A stretch of DNA of 64,000 bases, from positions 9,389,501 through 9,453,500 of the forward strand of contig NC_062242.1 of NCBI RefSeq assembly GCF_905475465.1. Reading direction: 5' to 3'. A program made the position numbers and the translations under genes. The notes under the pieces are model-generated. The model worked only from the letters and a program-made list of their open reading frames with translations, made no database searches and was not told the DNA's origin. Source of the stretch: Pieris napi. Its lineage: Eukaryota; Arthropoda; Insecta; Lepidoptera; Pieridae. Below are positions 42,601 through 54,461 of this stretch, one piece after another (within the stretch, counting starts at the first letter, position 1; each line of letters starts with the position of its first letter).

Positions 42601-44337
42601 TACATTACAACCTGTAAAAATCTCACTGAAGTTTACGGTTGTATTTTATTGTTTATATTAATTATAAAACGTGACCAAACTGTGTTTGTTACCATGATTA
42701 CCATTCTTTGGTAACTATAGTAACAAAAAAATAGCGTTAGATAAATTTTCTCTAGTGAGTAAATTTTAATATTATAATTTTAAGTCAACATTTTTATAAG
42801 TCTAATACACAAAGGAATCCTAAAAAACAGGTAATCCTTCGTTACGCCGCGCTAGCCGCTCTTACATTAACAACACATGATTACACTACTTTGTGGAGGC
42901 TGTATTTATTTATACAACTTTATAGATCTGGATAATGGTCCAGTCTAACTCGTCGTGGTTGTAAAGACTCTTTAAATATTCATTCGTTTACTTCAGAGCT
43001 AAGTCCGAAATATGTGCGAATTGGAAGGAAGGCTGCTCCTTCTTGCCTAAAAGTGGGCAGGGACAAATACGATATAAAAATATTATTTAATTGTCACCAT
43101 TTATGGGTGAAGAGGTACACAACATTATTTTGCAACTAGCGTAAACTAATACGTGTAGGCGCATTCGCTACAATTTTTTTAGTTTCCGAGCCGTCTTTAC
43201 ATTTATTCAGATATCATTGCCAATTTCTCTATTGCTGTTCGGTTCTGTAGATCTCAAATAGTCAGTGCAATGTTAGGTCTGACATTGGCCCTTACGGTTT
43301 AAATCTTAATACAAAAAATGCAGCGGAACAAAATAAAGATAGACAGAAATGTATCCCAAAGGGATGATAGTGCTTCATGTATGTTGATAATAAGTATGAA
43401 AAAAATTATAAAAAAACAAGGAACCTTATCAATAACTCTTTTTTTTAAATAAAAATACAGAAATTTATTTGACGATGGATCACAAATTGGTCACAATTTC
43501 ACCCTCCACCGAAACATTATCATTCTTTACAATACAAAAACAAATAAAAATTATGATGACACATTACGTATACATACATATTAAACAAACTTGAATGAAC
43601 TACTAAATTAAACAGAATTGATATAATCTGAAATTGATTCACGATGAGCGACTTTAAGTAACATATTAAATGTCAATTAAATCTGCCAAATATGTATGGT
43701 TAATTTAAAACTGTTAATATAGAGTGATACTAACGCTGTTACCTCACTGCTCCTTTGTGTAAGTTACGGGTAAACATTAGTAATCAAAATCACACAATTA
43801 CTTTAGCCACCGCAGGTGTTAATAGTGTTTCGTATAAACAAATAAATAACGTTTATTTATTAATTAAAAAAACTTAACCAACAGGCTTTAGCATGAAATT
43901 TTACATCAGGAAACAAATTAAAATAACAATAAAAAATAATTGCACGCCTTTTAACGGGCAAACACAGCAATTTTTAACTTAATAACTTTAACCAACCTTT
44001 AGAATTATATCAATATTAAAATTTTAGTACTCATGGTTATTTTTTATAACAGTAGTTTCAAAAATTTAAGGACAGCAGAAAATAATAATTAAATCAAAAT
44101 ATGTTAACGAAACTAGTTACTACGTTAACGATAAAGTGATCATCAAACGTTTACGTTCAAACGATATGACCGGAGCTGGCCATTTTATGAAACACTCAAT
44201 TCGTGACTGACCACCCAAGTTCTACAATCTATGACAATGTTCCACGGCTACAACCTTTGTATTTGAAATACTTTACATGAAGAATTGATGATTAAATATA
44301 ATTGTAAAATAGCTTTGTTATTTATTATCATTATTAT
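42601..44337. other. no gene recognised; X-box-like sites at 42688 and 42711
   Basis: AT-rich. GTTACCATGATTAC (42688-42701) and GTAACTATAGTAAC (42711-42724) are X-box-like palindromes in a context similar to 32947-33064. Confidence 0.45.
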
Positions 44338-44455
44338 TTTTTTATAAAATAGGGGGGCAAACGAGCTTGCGGGACGACCAAAAAGGGCAGTCTGCGCAGC
44401 CCATAGACACCCATGTTAGTGGGTGCGTTGCCGGCCTTTATTAGATGCTACCTGG
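44338..44455 (-). repeat. LINE 3' tail (GGGGGGCAAACGAGC type)
   Basis: TTATAAAATAGGGGGGCAAA CGAGCTTGCGGG, AAAGGGCAGTCTGCGCAGCC and GTGGGTGCGTTGCCGGCCTT. Read on - it has the KAGNAPTNMGVYGLRRL-type LINE tail also seen on + at 55398-55570. Confidence 0.65.
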
Positions 44456-45053
44456 TCAATGGCGAAAATTGTTATATTTTGTTACGATGATTGTTTGTCT
44501 GAAACCTAGTTTCTGATCGTTTCAACAGAGGGTTTATCACATATTAGAAAATTTTAATTTGCATAAAATTATCCTCGTTTTCAGGAGGCTGAAACATTTT
44601 TTTTTTCAGGCTGTTTCAGAGCAAGTGTAGTTAAGTTCAGTTTTGAGAAAACTCTTTTGCTGACGTTTTCAGAACTGGTTATACCCCTTTGATGAAGGAA
44701 TATTCTAGAGTGAACTTTCTAGGTGTAAGATGGACGGAATGATACGCGCGATAAGATGGAAGACGCGATACGCTTCCCGAAGCCAGACTGAACATTCTAG
44801 AACGACGTACGACAAGGACAGAGCTATTTTTAAAAGAGATAAAGAGTACGTACGTTGTAGAAAGGTGCGATAAGGACAAAACACTGGCTACTCTATACCA
44901 CTTGTGCCTAGAAAGTTCTCGAAAATTGTTTTGAGTGTAATTAAATTCCTCGCTGATTATTTTAAAATAAACTCTTGAAGAGATTTATGCGATCCTCGTA
45001 ACAATATTTATTAAAACAAGTATACAACACAATAGAATTGCAAACCATAAAAA
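44456..45053 (+). other. GC-richer segment, possible solo LTR (uncertain)
   Basis: From about 44660 to 45005 base composition changes and there is no frame of note. AAAATAAACTCTTGAAGAGA near 44964 could be a poly(A) signal within an LTR. I could not find TG...CA ends with a matching target duplication, so the LTR idea is weak. Confidence 0.25.
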
Positions 45054-45333
45054 ATGTGTTGGCCTAGTGGCTTCAGCGTGCGACTGTCATACCTGAGGTC
45101 GTAGGTTCGATCCCCGGCTGTGCACCAATGGAATTTCTTTCTACGTGCGCATTTAACATTTGCTCGAACGGTGAAGGAAAACATCGTGAGGAAACCGAAA
45201 TGTCTTAGACCCAAAAGTCGACGGCGTGTGTCAGGCACTGGAGGCTGATCACCTACTTGCCTAGTATATTTAAAAATGATCATGAAACAGACTCAGAAAT
45301 CTGAGGCCAAGACCTAGAGGCTGTAGCGCCACT
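45054..45333 (+). repeat. SINE-A copy 8 (near full length)
   Basis: GTGTTGGCCTAGTGGCTTCA, B box GGTTCGATCCCCGGCTGTGC, GGTGAAGGAAAACATCGTGA and the terminal GGCTGTAGCGCCACTGATTT. Confidence 0.92.
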
Positions 45334-46000
45334 GATTTTTAATTGCAAAACATACCCAAGCATTTTCAATCGAACTACTTTTAATAAACTATTTTGCACA
45401 ACCCCGATGAGTAAACTATTCACAAAATGCTTGTAAATACACTAAAAACATTGGAGCGAAGCGTACATTAAAAATTCTATTTCACGGCATAGATTGGTTT
45501 TCGGCGGGTTTTGTTTTGGTTATACAGGGCGTACGTTATATATACAGCTCTGAATAGTTTCGGTTTTCGTGTCAGTGGGAGCTCCAGTTTCAAATGTTTC
45601 AATATTTCAACTGAAACTTGGGCGCGTTTCAAAGGAGTTGTTACAATGGCTATGACGTCATTTTACTGTGTATATATTAAAAAGAACAATGGTAAATTTT
45701 TAAAATTAGCCTGTAATGAAACAATGTGCGTCTGGTTTGACTTGAAACGAACTGAACTGATTTATTGAAAGACACTTGATTTGACGTCACTGTAGAATGA
45801 TAACCTCGTATGTCCAGAGAACCAAACATTACAGGAAACGAAAGTTTCATTTCGTCAATGTTCGTTAAAATATTATTATGTTTCCATAGTTTTAGATGGT
45901 AAAAAGGACTTGTTTAATAATAACATAAATAATTAAATAAGTCTTTACTTTATGATTATACCAGTTAAATGACGTAAGAGTCTAAGAATATAAAAAAAAT
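45334..46000. other. no gene recognised
   Basis: An 85-codon frame at 45511-45768 lies here; its translation shows no motif and it is not recognisable as a protein family. Confidence 0.4.
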
Positions 46001-46531
46001 GGTGCGTGTACTTATGTACGCGCGTAAGAAGTTATACTTCTTTGGCTTTCTTTATTTTTTTTAAATATTAAATAATTAATAATAAATATTTAGCGTTAAT
46101 AATTTAACAATATTTAATATTTAGTATATTATTCAATTATTAGTTAATATTAATAATAATAATTATTTATTATTTTATTATATTATTATTCATTCAATTT
46201 TAATTTTAATAACTAGGTATATTTCATAACCTTTTAACTAAGTAACAATAGGTCTTTGTGAAAAAGCATGGCTAAATTTCTTTGAAAAAATAATTAAAAC
46301 TCCTGTATTTGTTTAAAAGGTACTACAAATGTCATTATGGTCATTCAAAATTCTTGGCATAGCTGCTAACGTCACGCATATTCTATTTCTTTTTACTTGT
46401 AGATTGTCTTATTCCCATCTCGCTCGCGCACGCTCGGCGCCCATACTGATAATTTTGTGTCACGGTGCGCGCGCATCGTAAAATTTCACTCTCATAAATT
46501 TTTCATAACGTGCCTAAAGAAGTATAACTTC
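46001..46531. mobile_element. MITE-G copy 2 (long form)
   Basis: The left end GGTGCGTGTACTTATGTACG CGCG then AAGAAGTTATACTTCTTTGG and the right end GTGCCTAAAGAAGTATAACT TC are the same terminal modules as at 29654-30013, in reverse order. The interior includes an AT-rich TTATTA-type stretch (46060-46200) and CATCTCGCTCGCGCACGC. Confidence 0.75.
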
Positions 46532-48148
46532 AAAAATAAATGGTTTTTAGACTTACGAGGTTATCGGTCTACAGTGACGATAACTCACTAGATGACACTA
46601 GGTGTACTACTTACTACTACTAATATTTTTATATAAACTAACAGCCTGTTTATTCAAGTTCGTACTTTGGCTGATAAAAGCGAATTTATCTAATTATTTA
46701 CACACTCGATGTTTCGAGCGCTTTTCAGCTATCGTAGTCGGCGAGAGACTGCCACTTCAATTAGATAACTATTTGATTGATCATGGTTGTTAAATAATTG
46801 CGTTTAATACAGATTTAGAAGGTAGTGTATTAACAAAGCATTATAATGTAAGATTTGGGAACCCTTTTAAGTAAAAAATACATGGGTCAGGTTTTTTTAT
46901 ACTGATACATCTACTTCCCTTAATTTTTTTAAACAAGAAGTATTACGCGACGCGTAACACGCGTAAGTGTGTGGGTGAATGAATGTTAGGTTACATGTTA
47001 GGTCTCATGGGCATCTTTAACTCTGGTAAGGTGTGTCAATAAATGTATGTATTTCAATAAAAGGTGAAGCAATACTTTATAATTATCGTTTCGGGCTTTA
47101 GCTTTGAAACCTCTATTCCTTGCAGAATAATCGTGTCGATAATCGTGGCCAATGAAACCTATAATGCCTCATGTTTTATTGAGGGCTACGGTAAACTAAT
47201 ATTAACTAAGATGAATGTGTTTGGGAGTGCCGGAAGAACATGTAGCTTGGGGCTGGATCAAGAACCTTAATTTAACAATACTTAGATTTTTATGTACCTA
47301 TTCCCACGTTCGGTTGTGGCGTCATTTTACAATCGCAAATTGATAAATGGAATGTAATGCAAGAAAAATTATTGATAATTTTTTATGAGTTTTTTTGTTT
47401 GAAATAATTTCTTGTATCGAGCAAACTAAGTCTTTATAATATAAAATATAACTAGCATACTAATAAATATGCAAAGAAAAGTTAATCAATGAACCACGGA
47501 GGCGAGCATTCCGTAATTCGCTCTCATTCTTTATAGTATAATAATTTTCTAGGAAAATCCTCGCGGATATAATTTGATAGGGAAGTTGAATAACCGTGAG
47601 GTCATTGAACTTTAATTAGTTCCCAGATTAATTCTCATTTGAATGGAATCGTGATTGACTTCTCTATAATCTGTATTCATATCAATTAAACAAAGCACTT
47701 TCGTGCCCTTCTACTTAGTTCAGGAAACTTTGATATAGAGGACGTGTGTTGCTCATACCCCCGCTGAATATAATAACCAACATATTTTGTATGATTATTT
47801 GGTAAACTATACTATAAGTTCGTAAGGACATTACGCATACATCAAGTGTACTAGGGTCTAGGCAATACCCGCAAATTTACCTAAGGGTATTAAATTTATC
47901 ATCAACTCTCGAGGGCCATAAGTTTTATTTAAGAAAAAATACTATTTTTTTTATCTTATACTTTGTGTTTTATGAAATTCCCAAATAGGGCAGACATCTT
48001 CATAGATTTCATTCTAAGCTCAATTATCATTTTAATTAAAGTTTTTTATATAATTCTATGTCATTGAGCTGTAACGCCATAATACACTATATACCATTAA
48101 GTTATAAAAACTTAGTTCAAAGTCTTCTTCAAACCACAGACAGTTAAG
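46532..48148. other. no gene recognised
   Basis: AT-rich spacer with short frames only. Confidence 0.45.
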
Positions 48149-48287
48149 TGATAAACAATAAACTACAAGCTCCCTCCTTATCAGAATGCCAAATCGTAAA
48201 ATGACTGCTTCACGACTGATTTGAGCGCGACCGCCGCTGTGAAAACCACTGTGAGAGTTTGACAAGTGAGTTACAGAATCGCAAGGC
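48149..48287. mobile_element. Foldback MITE-F copy 5 (half element)
   Basis: It begins in the loop (TGATAAACAATAAACTACAA GCTCCC) and continues through one arm to the terminus GAGTTACAGAATCGCAAGGC. The other arm is missing. Confidence 0.85.
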
Positions 48288-48349
48288 AATGCTTTGATAC
48301 CTAATCCTTATTGAAATTTCAAATGAAACAAAATCGAATCGGTATATTA

Positions 48350-48573
48350 GTGAATGTCTATCAGCTGGGACTCTCTTCCCTGATGTTGTTTGTATGTTCG
48401 ATCTCCATCTGTGGTTTTCTGTGTGCGCATACAACACTCGCTCGTACGGTGAAGGAAAACATCGTTAGGAAACTGCCTTAGACCCAAGAAGTCAACGGCG
48501 TGTGTCCGGAACAGAAGGTTGGAAGGTTGGAAGGTAAAATCTGAGGCCCAAAGCTCAGGTTGTAGCGCTATAT
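48350..48573 (+). repeat. SINE-A copy 9 (degenerate)
   Basis: CAGCTGGGACTCTCTTCCCT, GTTCGATCTCCATC (B box), GGTGAAGGAAAACATCGTTA and CAACGGCGTGTGTCCGG; a local TTGGAAGG triplication lies near 48519-48535. Confidence 0.75.
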
Positions 48574-48624
48574 ATTAATATTAATTAAGTTTGATTTAAT
48601 AAATGAAACTTATATACAAAAAAA

Positions 48625-48822
48625 GGGTGCGTGTACTTATGTACGCGCGTAAGAAGTTATACTTCTTTGGCATTATTAAAAATAGTTTTTGATTGCATGC
48701 AAATAATTAATTACAATTAAATAATCAAAGACTGGAAAAGGAGTCATTAAAGTCAATAAAGTTCAGTTTACATTTGAAAAATTAATTAAATAAATATTTA
48801 TTATTATTCTCTTACATTAAAC
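48625..48822. mobile_element. MITE-G copy 3 (half element)
   Basis: GGGTGCGTGTACTTATGTAC GCGCG then AAGAAGTTATACTTCTTTGG; the following TTTTTGATTGCATGCAAATA and AAGACTGGAAAAGGAGTCAT are the complement of 29820-29965. Confidence 0.75.
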
Positions 48823-48867
48823 AAATAAAACACTATTTATCTTTAAAACATTTTTATTTCATTATAC

Positions 48868-50096
48868 TATTTATTTTTAAGTGACTCTAATGTCTTCATC
48901 AGAATTTCGGTTTGTAATTTTAAATTAATCATTACTTGGTTGTGCATCTACGAGGCTTCTCCAAAACTACTTGCTTTCTGCAACAAATAAGAGAATATTA
49001 ATTTAAGCTCTGTCCATGCAAAACTTAAAATTTTTTAAAATTCATATTATAAATTTTTTAACACATTTATATTAATATAATTATATAAATGTGTTAATAA
49101 TATAATTTGTAGCACATGCTACAGACCTGGATAGCAACTTTCTTTTATTCTATTTAGAGATAGAGATAATTTAAATATAATACCGGTGTCTTCCTTGTAG
49201 GTTTCTTTGGAGTTGTTTGGGGATTCTTGTTGTTCAGTTCGACATGATTTTCTTTAACCTTTCTTTAATCCTACAAAATAATGAAATTGTTAAGTTATGT
49301 TGTCACTGTTGTGCACACCTTTGTTTGGCTTTTTTAGTATTCAAGTTATGTCAAAACTGATTTATTACCTTGTCATTGTTGGCTTTATTTGCTTTTGGGA
49401 TATCAATTGTTTCCAAAATGATTTTATTTGTAATAACCTGAAATATATAAATAACATCTATTAATTTAAGTATCATGGTGAGTGGTTCGCACTCAGGTAT
49501 TAAGGTGTATTATACCCACTGTCCATTATAAGTGGGAATGGGCTCACTTCTGGCAGGACAGAGTTTCGGTACTACAAGTGCAACATGGATGTTTTGAGGT
49601 ATTACAATATCTCTAACTACCCTGTAGGGGAATAAAGTAATGTTGTAAGCATATGCCTATGCTTGAAAGGTTGAACCTTAAACATCACCATACATCATAT
49701 TTATAATTAACATTCCTACCTCGACACCATCACAATCAAATTCATTGAAATCTACTTCAAACCATTGTGTCTCGAGAAGGTGATGGTGGCTTTGTTCCAC
49801 CTCCAGTTTTTGATGTTTCACGGCGATAAGATGACAACTCTTTTTTTGTATTCAATTTAGTGCACTTCCACTGATTCATCAATTGTTTTTTGTCTCTTGT
49901 CCTTATATTTGCTAGATTAAATCTGATGTTTTGATTAAATAATGTGGTCATTTTTTTGAGATGCAGGTACTTATTAAAATGTTTACTTCTCTGTTATATC
50001 GCTCCAAGCCTTCATTTTCTCCTTATTAGTATTCGTGCTTAAATCTTTGTTCTCAATTATTGATATATAGGGTCGTAGAATATTTCTAAAAAGTTG
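48868..50096 (-). pseudogene. multi-exon Myb/SANT-like (zeste-type) DNA-binding gene, damaged
   Basis: On the - strand, a region after a TTACAG acceptor (50097-50102) reads QLFRNILRPYISIIENKDLS and NKEKMKAWSDITEK, then a stop at 49983-49985. About 45 bases later the text resumes as FNQNIRFNLANIRTRDKKQL, MNQWKCTKLNTKKELSSYRR and ETSKTGGGTKPPSPSRD. The order IIENK...KxxAW..I...FN...(R)...QL...W...K...KKE....R....KTGGG is that of the Myb/SANT-like domain 5 family (insect zeste-like proteins). A one-base shift restores WFEVDFNEFDCDGVE up to a GT donor at 49719. Two further exons are clean and in phase: 49369-49437 (VITNKIILETIDIPKANKAN) and 49184-49258 (VKENHVELNNKNPQTTPKKP). The last exon begins at 48977 (KASSFGEAS, TAG at 48948-48950) with the frame reopening as MHNQVMINLKLQTEILMKTL to 48868; a poly(A) signal lies at 48853-48858. 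The first coding exon with a start codon was not found. Confidence 0.55.
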
Positions 50097-50310
50097 CTGT
50101 AACAAACGCAATAAACAAAAGCAATGAATAATGGTTCATGTTTCAGTTTTAATCAACAATAATACTCGATAATACATACGGATAGTTAACCTCAATTGTA
50201 TTGAAGCACTCAGGAAGGTTAGCACAGTTTTTTCACAAATATTTTATATTATTTCACAAATATTTTGTATAATGAAAATAACTAGGTATATAATTATTAA
50301 TTTTAAACAA
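50097..50310. other. no exon found upstream of the Myb/SANT-like locus
   Basis: AT-rich; a directly repeated ACAAATATTTTRTAT pair lies at about 50236-50272. No ATG-bearing exon of the - strand gene is evident. Confidence 0.35.
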
Positions 50311-50585
50311 TAATTAAAACTCCTATATTTGTTTAAAAGGTAAATGTCATTGTCAGATGTCAATTGTCATGGTCATTCAAAATTCTTGTTAAGCTGCTAA
50401 GCTAGAATATGCGTGAAGTTAGCTTCACGCATATTCTATTTCTTTTTACTTGTAGTTTGTCTTATTCCCATCTCGCTCGCGCACGCTATATCACACTGCC
50501 AATTTTGTGTCATAGGTGCGCGCGCAATCGTAAAATTTCACTCTCATCAATTTTTCATAACGCGCCTAAAGAAGTACAACTTCAA
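50311..50585. mobile_element. MITE-G copy 4 (right part, with new palindrome)
   Basis: ACTCCTATATTTGTTTAAAA GG and CATTCAAAATTCTTG match 46299-46355, and CATAACGCGCCTAAAGAAGT ACAACTTC matches the right end of that copy. At 50406-50437 it has a perfect 14-bp-arm palindrome, GAATATGCGTGAAG-TTAG and its complement, where the sister copy has only one arm. Confidence 0.7.
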
Positions 50586-51149
50586 AAAAAGTATTTTTAA
50601 TAATACAAAATTCATGGTTCATGACATGTCTAAGACACTCTATACTAAAGGGTTCCAAGCTTGTTCCAAGGCTCACCTGTAAAAATAAAACCTTTTATGA
50701 TCCGACAGCCGCCTTACAATTGACGTTTTATGTTTCAATAAACGCTTACAAAAGGACCGAAATATTTTAATAGAAGAATGATAGACATGATTAGCAAGGT
50801 AACAAATATTACGAAATACAGTAAAATTTATACAGAATATATCAAAAATAGATTTAGCATGATAGGCATACAATATGAAAAGGATTATCGTACCAAAGTA
50901 ACCCAATCCGCACACACACTTTCTATTTGTTTTATTAGTCCACGATTGACGGACTTCGTGCGACTTTGAACTCGAAAACGCCTTTTTTAAATAGTTTGAA
51001 TGAACGCTGATTATTGTGCCATGAGCAAAATAAATAATAATATCTTGGCAATCAATATGTTCGCCTTAGATTGCATCCATTTTTTAATAATTTAAATGTT
51101 TATAGACAACGAGATGTACCAAACATATGCCGTCGTTATTGAATCTAAG
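50586..51149. other. no gene recognised
   Basis: AT-rich spacer; overlapping frames at 50673-50969 on both strands show no motif. Confidence 0.4.
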
Positions 51150-51272
51150 ACAGTTTCCTCACGATGTTTCTCTTTACAGTAGAAACAAGTTCACATATAT
51201 AATAAAAAATGGTTTGGTATAACCATGATTTTTATTATGTTTATAATCGCGTCCTTAACCACTAGGCTTAAA
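51150..51272 (-). repeat. SINE-A copy 10 (fragment)
   Basis: GACAGTTTCCTCACGATGTT TCTC and AACCACTAGGCTT are the remaining family landmarks; the rest is degenerate. Confidence 0.5.
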
Positions 51273-51295
51273 AATGCCAGTTTCTATCCAGTATT

Positions 51296-51671
51296 TTTTT
51301 TATGTTACAGGAGGCAAACGGGTAGGAGGCTCATCTGAGGTTAATTGATACCGTCGCCCATGGACACTCGCAATGCCAGAAGGCTCGCAAGCGCGCTGCC
51401 GGCTTTTTAAGAATTGGTACGCTCTTTTCTTGAAGGACCCTAAGTGGAATTGGTTTGGAAATACTTCTGTGGGCAGCTGGTTCCAAATAGTCGTGATGCG
51501 CGGCAGAAATTGCCTTAATAAACACTCAGTTGTGGAACGACGGACGTCAAGGTGATACGGAATTAAAAAGTTGTATGTTAACTCCAAAGCCTTGCTTCTG
51601 TTATTAGCAACACATACTAATGTATAGGTACTAGTATGAAAGTATACAAACAAATTATTTGTATAAAACAA
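51296..51671 (-). pseudogene. LINE-1a ORF C-terminal tail
   Basis: A 123-codon frame on the - strand ends YHLDVRRSTTECLLRQFLPR, ITTIWNQLPTEVFPNQFHLG, SFKKRAYQFLKSRQRACEPS and GIASVHGRRYQLTSDEPPTR LPPVT. It is the most intact copy of this LINE tail in the window. Earlier domains are absent, so it is a 5'-truncated insertion. Confidence 0.82.
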
Positions 51672-52034
51672 TAATTTTCTGTTGAATTGAAGTTGAAAGT
51701 TGAATTAAATTGCATACCATAATAGCTGCAGAGTCAATCAACGTCAGGTGGAGTTAAAACTTTACTAACATCAAGTAGGTATGCAATCAGGCGGTAATCA
51801 AGAAGGAATTATTGTAAAAGGGATTTATTAAGGCATGTGCTTGAGTAAAGATTTATTATATCTTTATATATCTATCATTACTTTTACAGTATATGTAATG
51901 AGACAAATATGGCTGTACGTATATTCTTATAATAGACTGTGTAAGTAATATTATATATTTTTCAAATCTCTTCATATTTTACGCGTTAACGTACGTTAGT
52001 ACTGCGAATTTTGATTACTTTTTTATACAGTCTC
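51672..52034. other. no gene recognised
   Basis: AT-rich spacer. Confidence 0.4.
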
Positions 52035-52215
52035 AGTTTTTTTATGGACAGTCTCAATGCCAGAGGGCTCGCGAGTGCATTGACGGCCTTTTAATATTAG
52101 TACGCTCTATTCTTGATGGAAATGAAGTCGAATTGGTTAGGAAATACTTCAGTTGACAGCTTCCACATAGTGCGTGGCAAAAACTAAAAAAAAACTGTTG
52201 TGGAACGTCGGACGA
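52035..52215 (-). pseudogene. LINE-1a tail, degenerate copy
   Basis: GGACAGTCTCAATGCCAGAG GGCTCGCGAGTGCATTG and GTTGTGGAACGTCGGACGAC match the complement of 51340-51560 in order, with indels. Confidence 0.7.
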
Positions 52216-52261
52216 CGAGGTGATACTACTTTTGTGTCTTGTTCCTACTATTGTTTTACAA

Positions 52262-52576
52262 TATCTAATATATAAAATTCTCATGTCGCGGTGTAAGTGG
52301 TTAAACTCCTCCGAAACGGCTTGACCGATTCTCATGAAATTTTGTGTGCATATTGGGTATACTGAGAATCGGACAAACATCTATGTTTTATCCCCCTAAA
52401 TGTTAAGGGTACTCCAGCATTTTTATTTTTAATTTTTAGATATATTTTTTTAATTTTTATTTTTTTATGATACAGCATTAAAAAATACTTACTAATTTTC
52501 ACCCCTCTACGATCAACCCCTATTCTTTTGTTATAAATGATATACATGGCAAAACGACGTTTGCCCGGTCAGCTAG
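52262..52576 (+). mobile_element. Helentron-like non-autonomous element
   Basis: It opens AATATCTAATATATAAAATT CTCATGTCGCGGTG, carries CTCCTCCGAAACGGCTTGAC CGATTCTCATGAAAT, and ends GACGTTTGCCCGGTCAGCTA G. The CTAG end and this start are typical of insect Helentron-type repeats. No Rep/helicase frame is present. Confidence 0.6.
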
Positions 52577-52973
52577 TATTTATATTTTTTATATAATATG
52601 TCTTATATTTTCTTTTATAGCTTATCAATACAGATGACTCTTTACACTAAGCTTTAACTGAAGATACGATAAAAAGAGTAATCAAAGCCGCAATAAGATA
52701 AGAAACTGGGAACACCGCAGGTGTTCTGATTATACAGTATTATCAGGTTATATGATAATTTTATTCGATAATTTCGTTTAGATATAGAATATTATTCGTA
52801 TACGTGTTCTGAAAGGGTTAAATGGTTTCACATGTTTCTAGAAGCTGATCAAAATTTTAAACACATATTTAAATAGACTATGTGAAACTCAGAATAGTTT
52901 TTGTATAATATTGAAACTATTATTTACAAATTTTGATAAATTACCCTCATTTGAATGCAATAAAAACAAATCA
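52577..52973. other. no gene recognised
   Basis: AT-rich spacer. Confidence 0.4.
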
Positions 52974-53248
52974 GTTGCACTAAAACCTTTTTAGGTCTGG
53001 GCCTCAGATTTCAGTATCTCTTTCATGATTATATGTCAATCTATAAGACATACAATAGGCAAGTAGGTGATCAGCCTACTGTGCCTGACAACCCTTAGTG
53101 GGTCTAAGGTAAGCCGGTTTCCACACGATGTTTTATACACCGTTCGAGCGAATCTTAAATGCACACATAGAAAGAAAGGCCATTGGTGCACAGCTGGTGT
53201 TCGAACCTACTACCTCAGGGATGAGAGTCGCACGCTGAAGCCCCTATT
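52974..53248 (-). repeat. SINE-A copy 11
   Basis: TTTTTAGGTCTGGGCCTCAG ATTTC, GGCAAGTAGGTGATCAGCCT, CCACACGATGTTTT and CACAGCTGGTGTTCGAACCT (B-box side). Confidence 0.88.
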
Positions 53249-54025
53249 TAATGAAATTAATTAAAAATACTTAATAATAAATTAATATCTCAGATTGAGA
53301 CAAGGTTTGTTCTTTAATAAACTGTTTGTAAGTTTTTCGTATTGACTATTTGACCAGTGTACCACCACGAATGAATTTACTGTATGAGTTTGATGTTCCC
53401 AGGGGATATAGGGTTTTTCGTAACTCATGGGAGGTGAAATCGGGATAAACGCTTATCAATAGGCATCGTAACATAATATCTTCTTAGGGAAATCATTTTC
53501 TATTCGTGCCAAAGATTTCAATTTTTTACATACATCGCTAAAAAAAGTCAAAATAGTCTTTATCACGTGGTAACAACATCATATAAATCTATTAACAAAC
53601 GGATTTAACAATAATTAATTTCGTTATTCATTGCCATATGCCACCTCTTCATAGTCAAATTAACCGACCAACCGTTCTGAAAGTCCCATACTAATGTTAT
53701 TGTAACTTGGTTATCAGAGTTCACTTTAAATTGGATTCAGGAATAAATTGTTCCCATCCGAGCGCAGTACGTGACTCTCGAACTTAGTTTAACTGGTCGA
53801 ATGATATTCATTTGAATTTGAATTCGACTTAGTTCCAAGTTTAAGTTCTCAATTACTGAATTGCTGTTATGATTGTAAGTTTATATGGTAGCCAATTTCT
53901 ATAGATGGACCAAGATACTAAAATCTCTTAAGTTTTTCTATTTATGACCCATAATACCATTGTATATTAACCTCGAATAGTAAATATTTACATTGACGAT
54001 ATATAAACGTGCTAAAACATTTTTT
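53249..54025. other. no gene recognised
   Basis: AT-rich spacer. Confidence 0.45.
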
Positions 54026-54360
54026 GAAGTGAAACTTCTTTATCGGGGTTGGAAAAAAATTTAGTGTAACACTTTTTCGTTACGCGTCACGTTTTTCGGT
54101 TACGCGCCATGTTCCTTTTTGAAGTCAAACTTCTTTATCGGCGTTGGAAAAAAATTTACCGTCACATTATTTATTATTTATTATTTAATATTTATTATTA
54201 ATTATTTATTATTCGACACTTAATATTTTAATGACAATTAAATTCATTAAATTCCTAACATATCTTCCTTTTTCCGTCCCTCTAAGTATCGGAAATCTAA
54301 ACTTTTAGATTTGTATAAATATGAACAACACTTCAGTTTGTCACTGAAGTTTCACTTCTG
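54026..54360. mobile_element. MITE-G-like element with GAAGTGAAACTTC ends
   Basis: GAAGTGAAACTTCTTTATCG GGGTTGG at 54026 is directly repeated at about 54120 (GAAGTCAAACTTCTTTATCG GCG) and closed by CTGAAGTTTCACTTC at 54345-54359. The interior is (TTATTA)-rich. The end motif has the same GAAGTNNAACTTC design as MITE-G. Confidence 0.55.
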
Positions 54361-54392
54361 ACATGTGTACTTTGTACACACACACTTTTTTT

Positions 54393-54452
54393 TTATTGAG
54401 GCCATGGACACTCAATGCCAGAGGGCTCGCGAGTGCGTTGCCGGCCTTTTTG
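54393..54452 (-). repeat. LINE-1a 3' fragment
   Basis: GGCCATGGACACTCAATGCC AGAGGGCTCGCGAGTGCGTT GCCGGCC is the complement of the HGRR..CEPSGI segment of the LINE tail. Confidence 0.65.
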
Positions 54453-54461
54453 CTTATGATA

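Noticed and set aside
44660..45005. Solo LTR of a retrotransposon
   Set aside because: I could not find TG...CA ends with a short target duplication; it is kept only as a low-confidence remark.
45511..45768. 85-codon + strand gene
   Set aside because: No motif, no membrane or signal segment, and no support from neighbouring exons; it is within the length expected by chance here.
47064..47270. 68-codon + strand gene
   Set aside because: No recognisable motif and no flanking gene structure.
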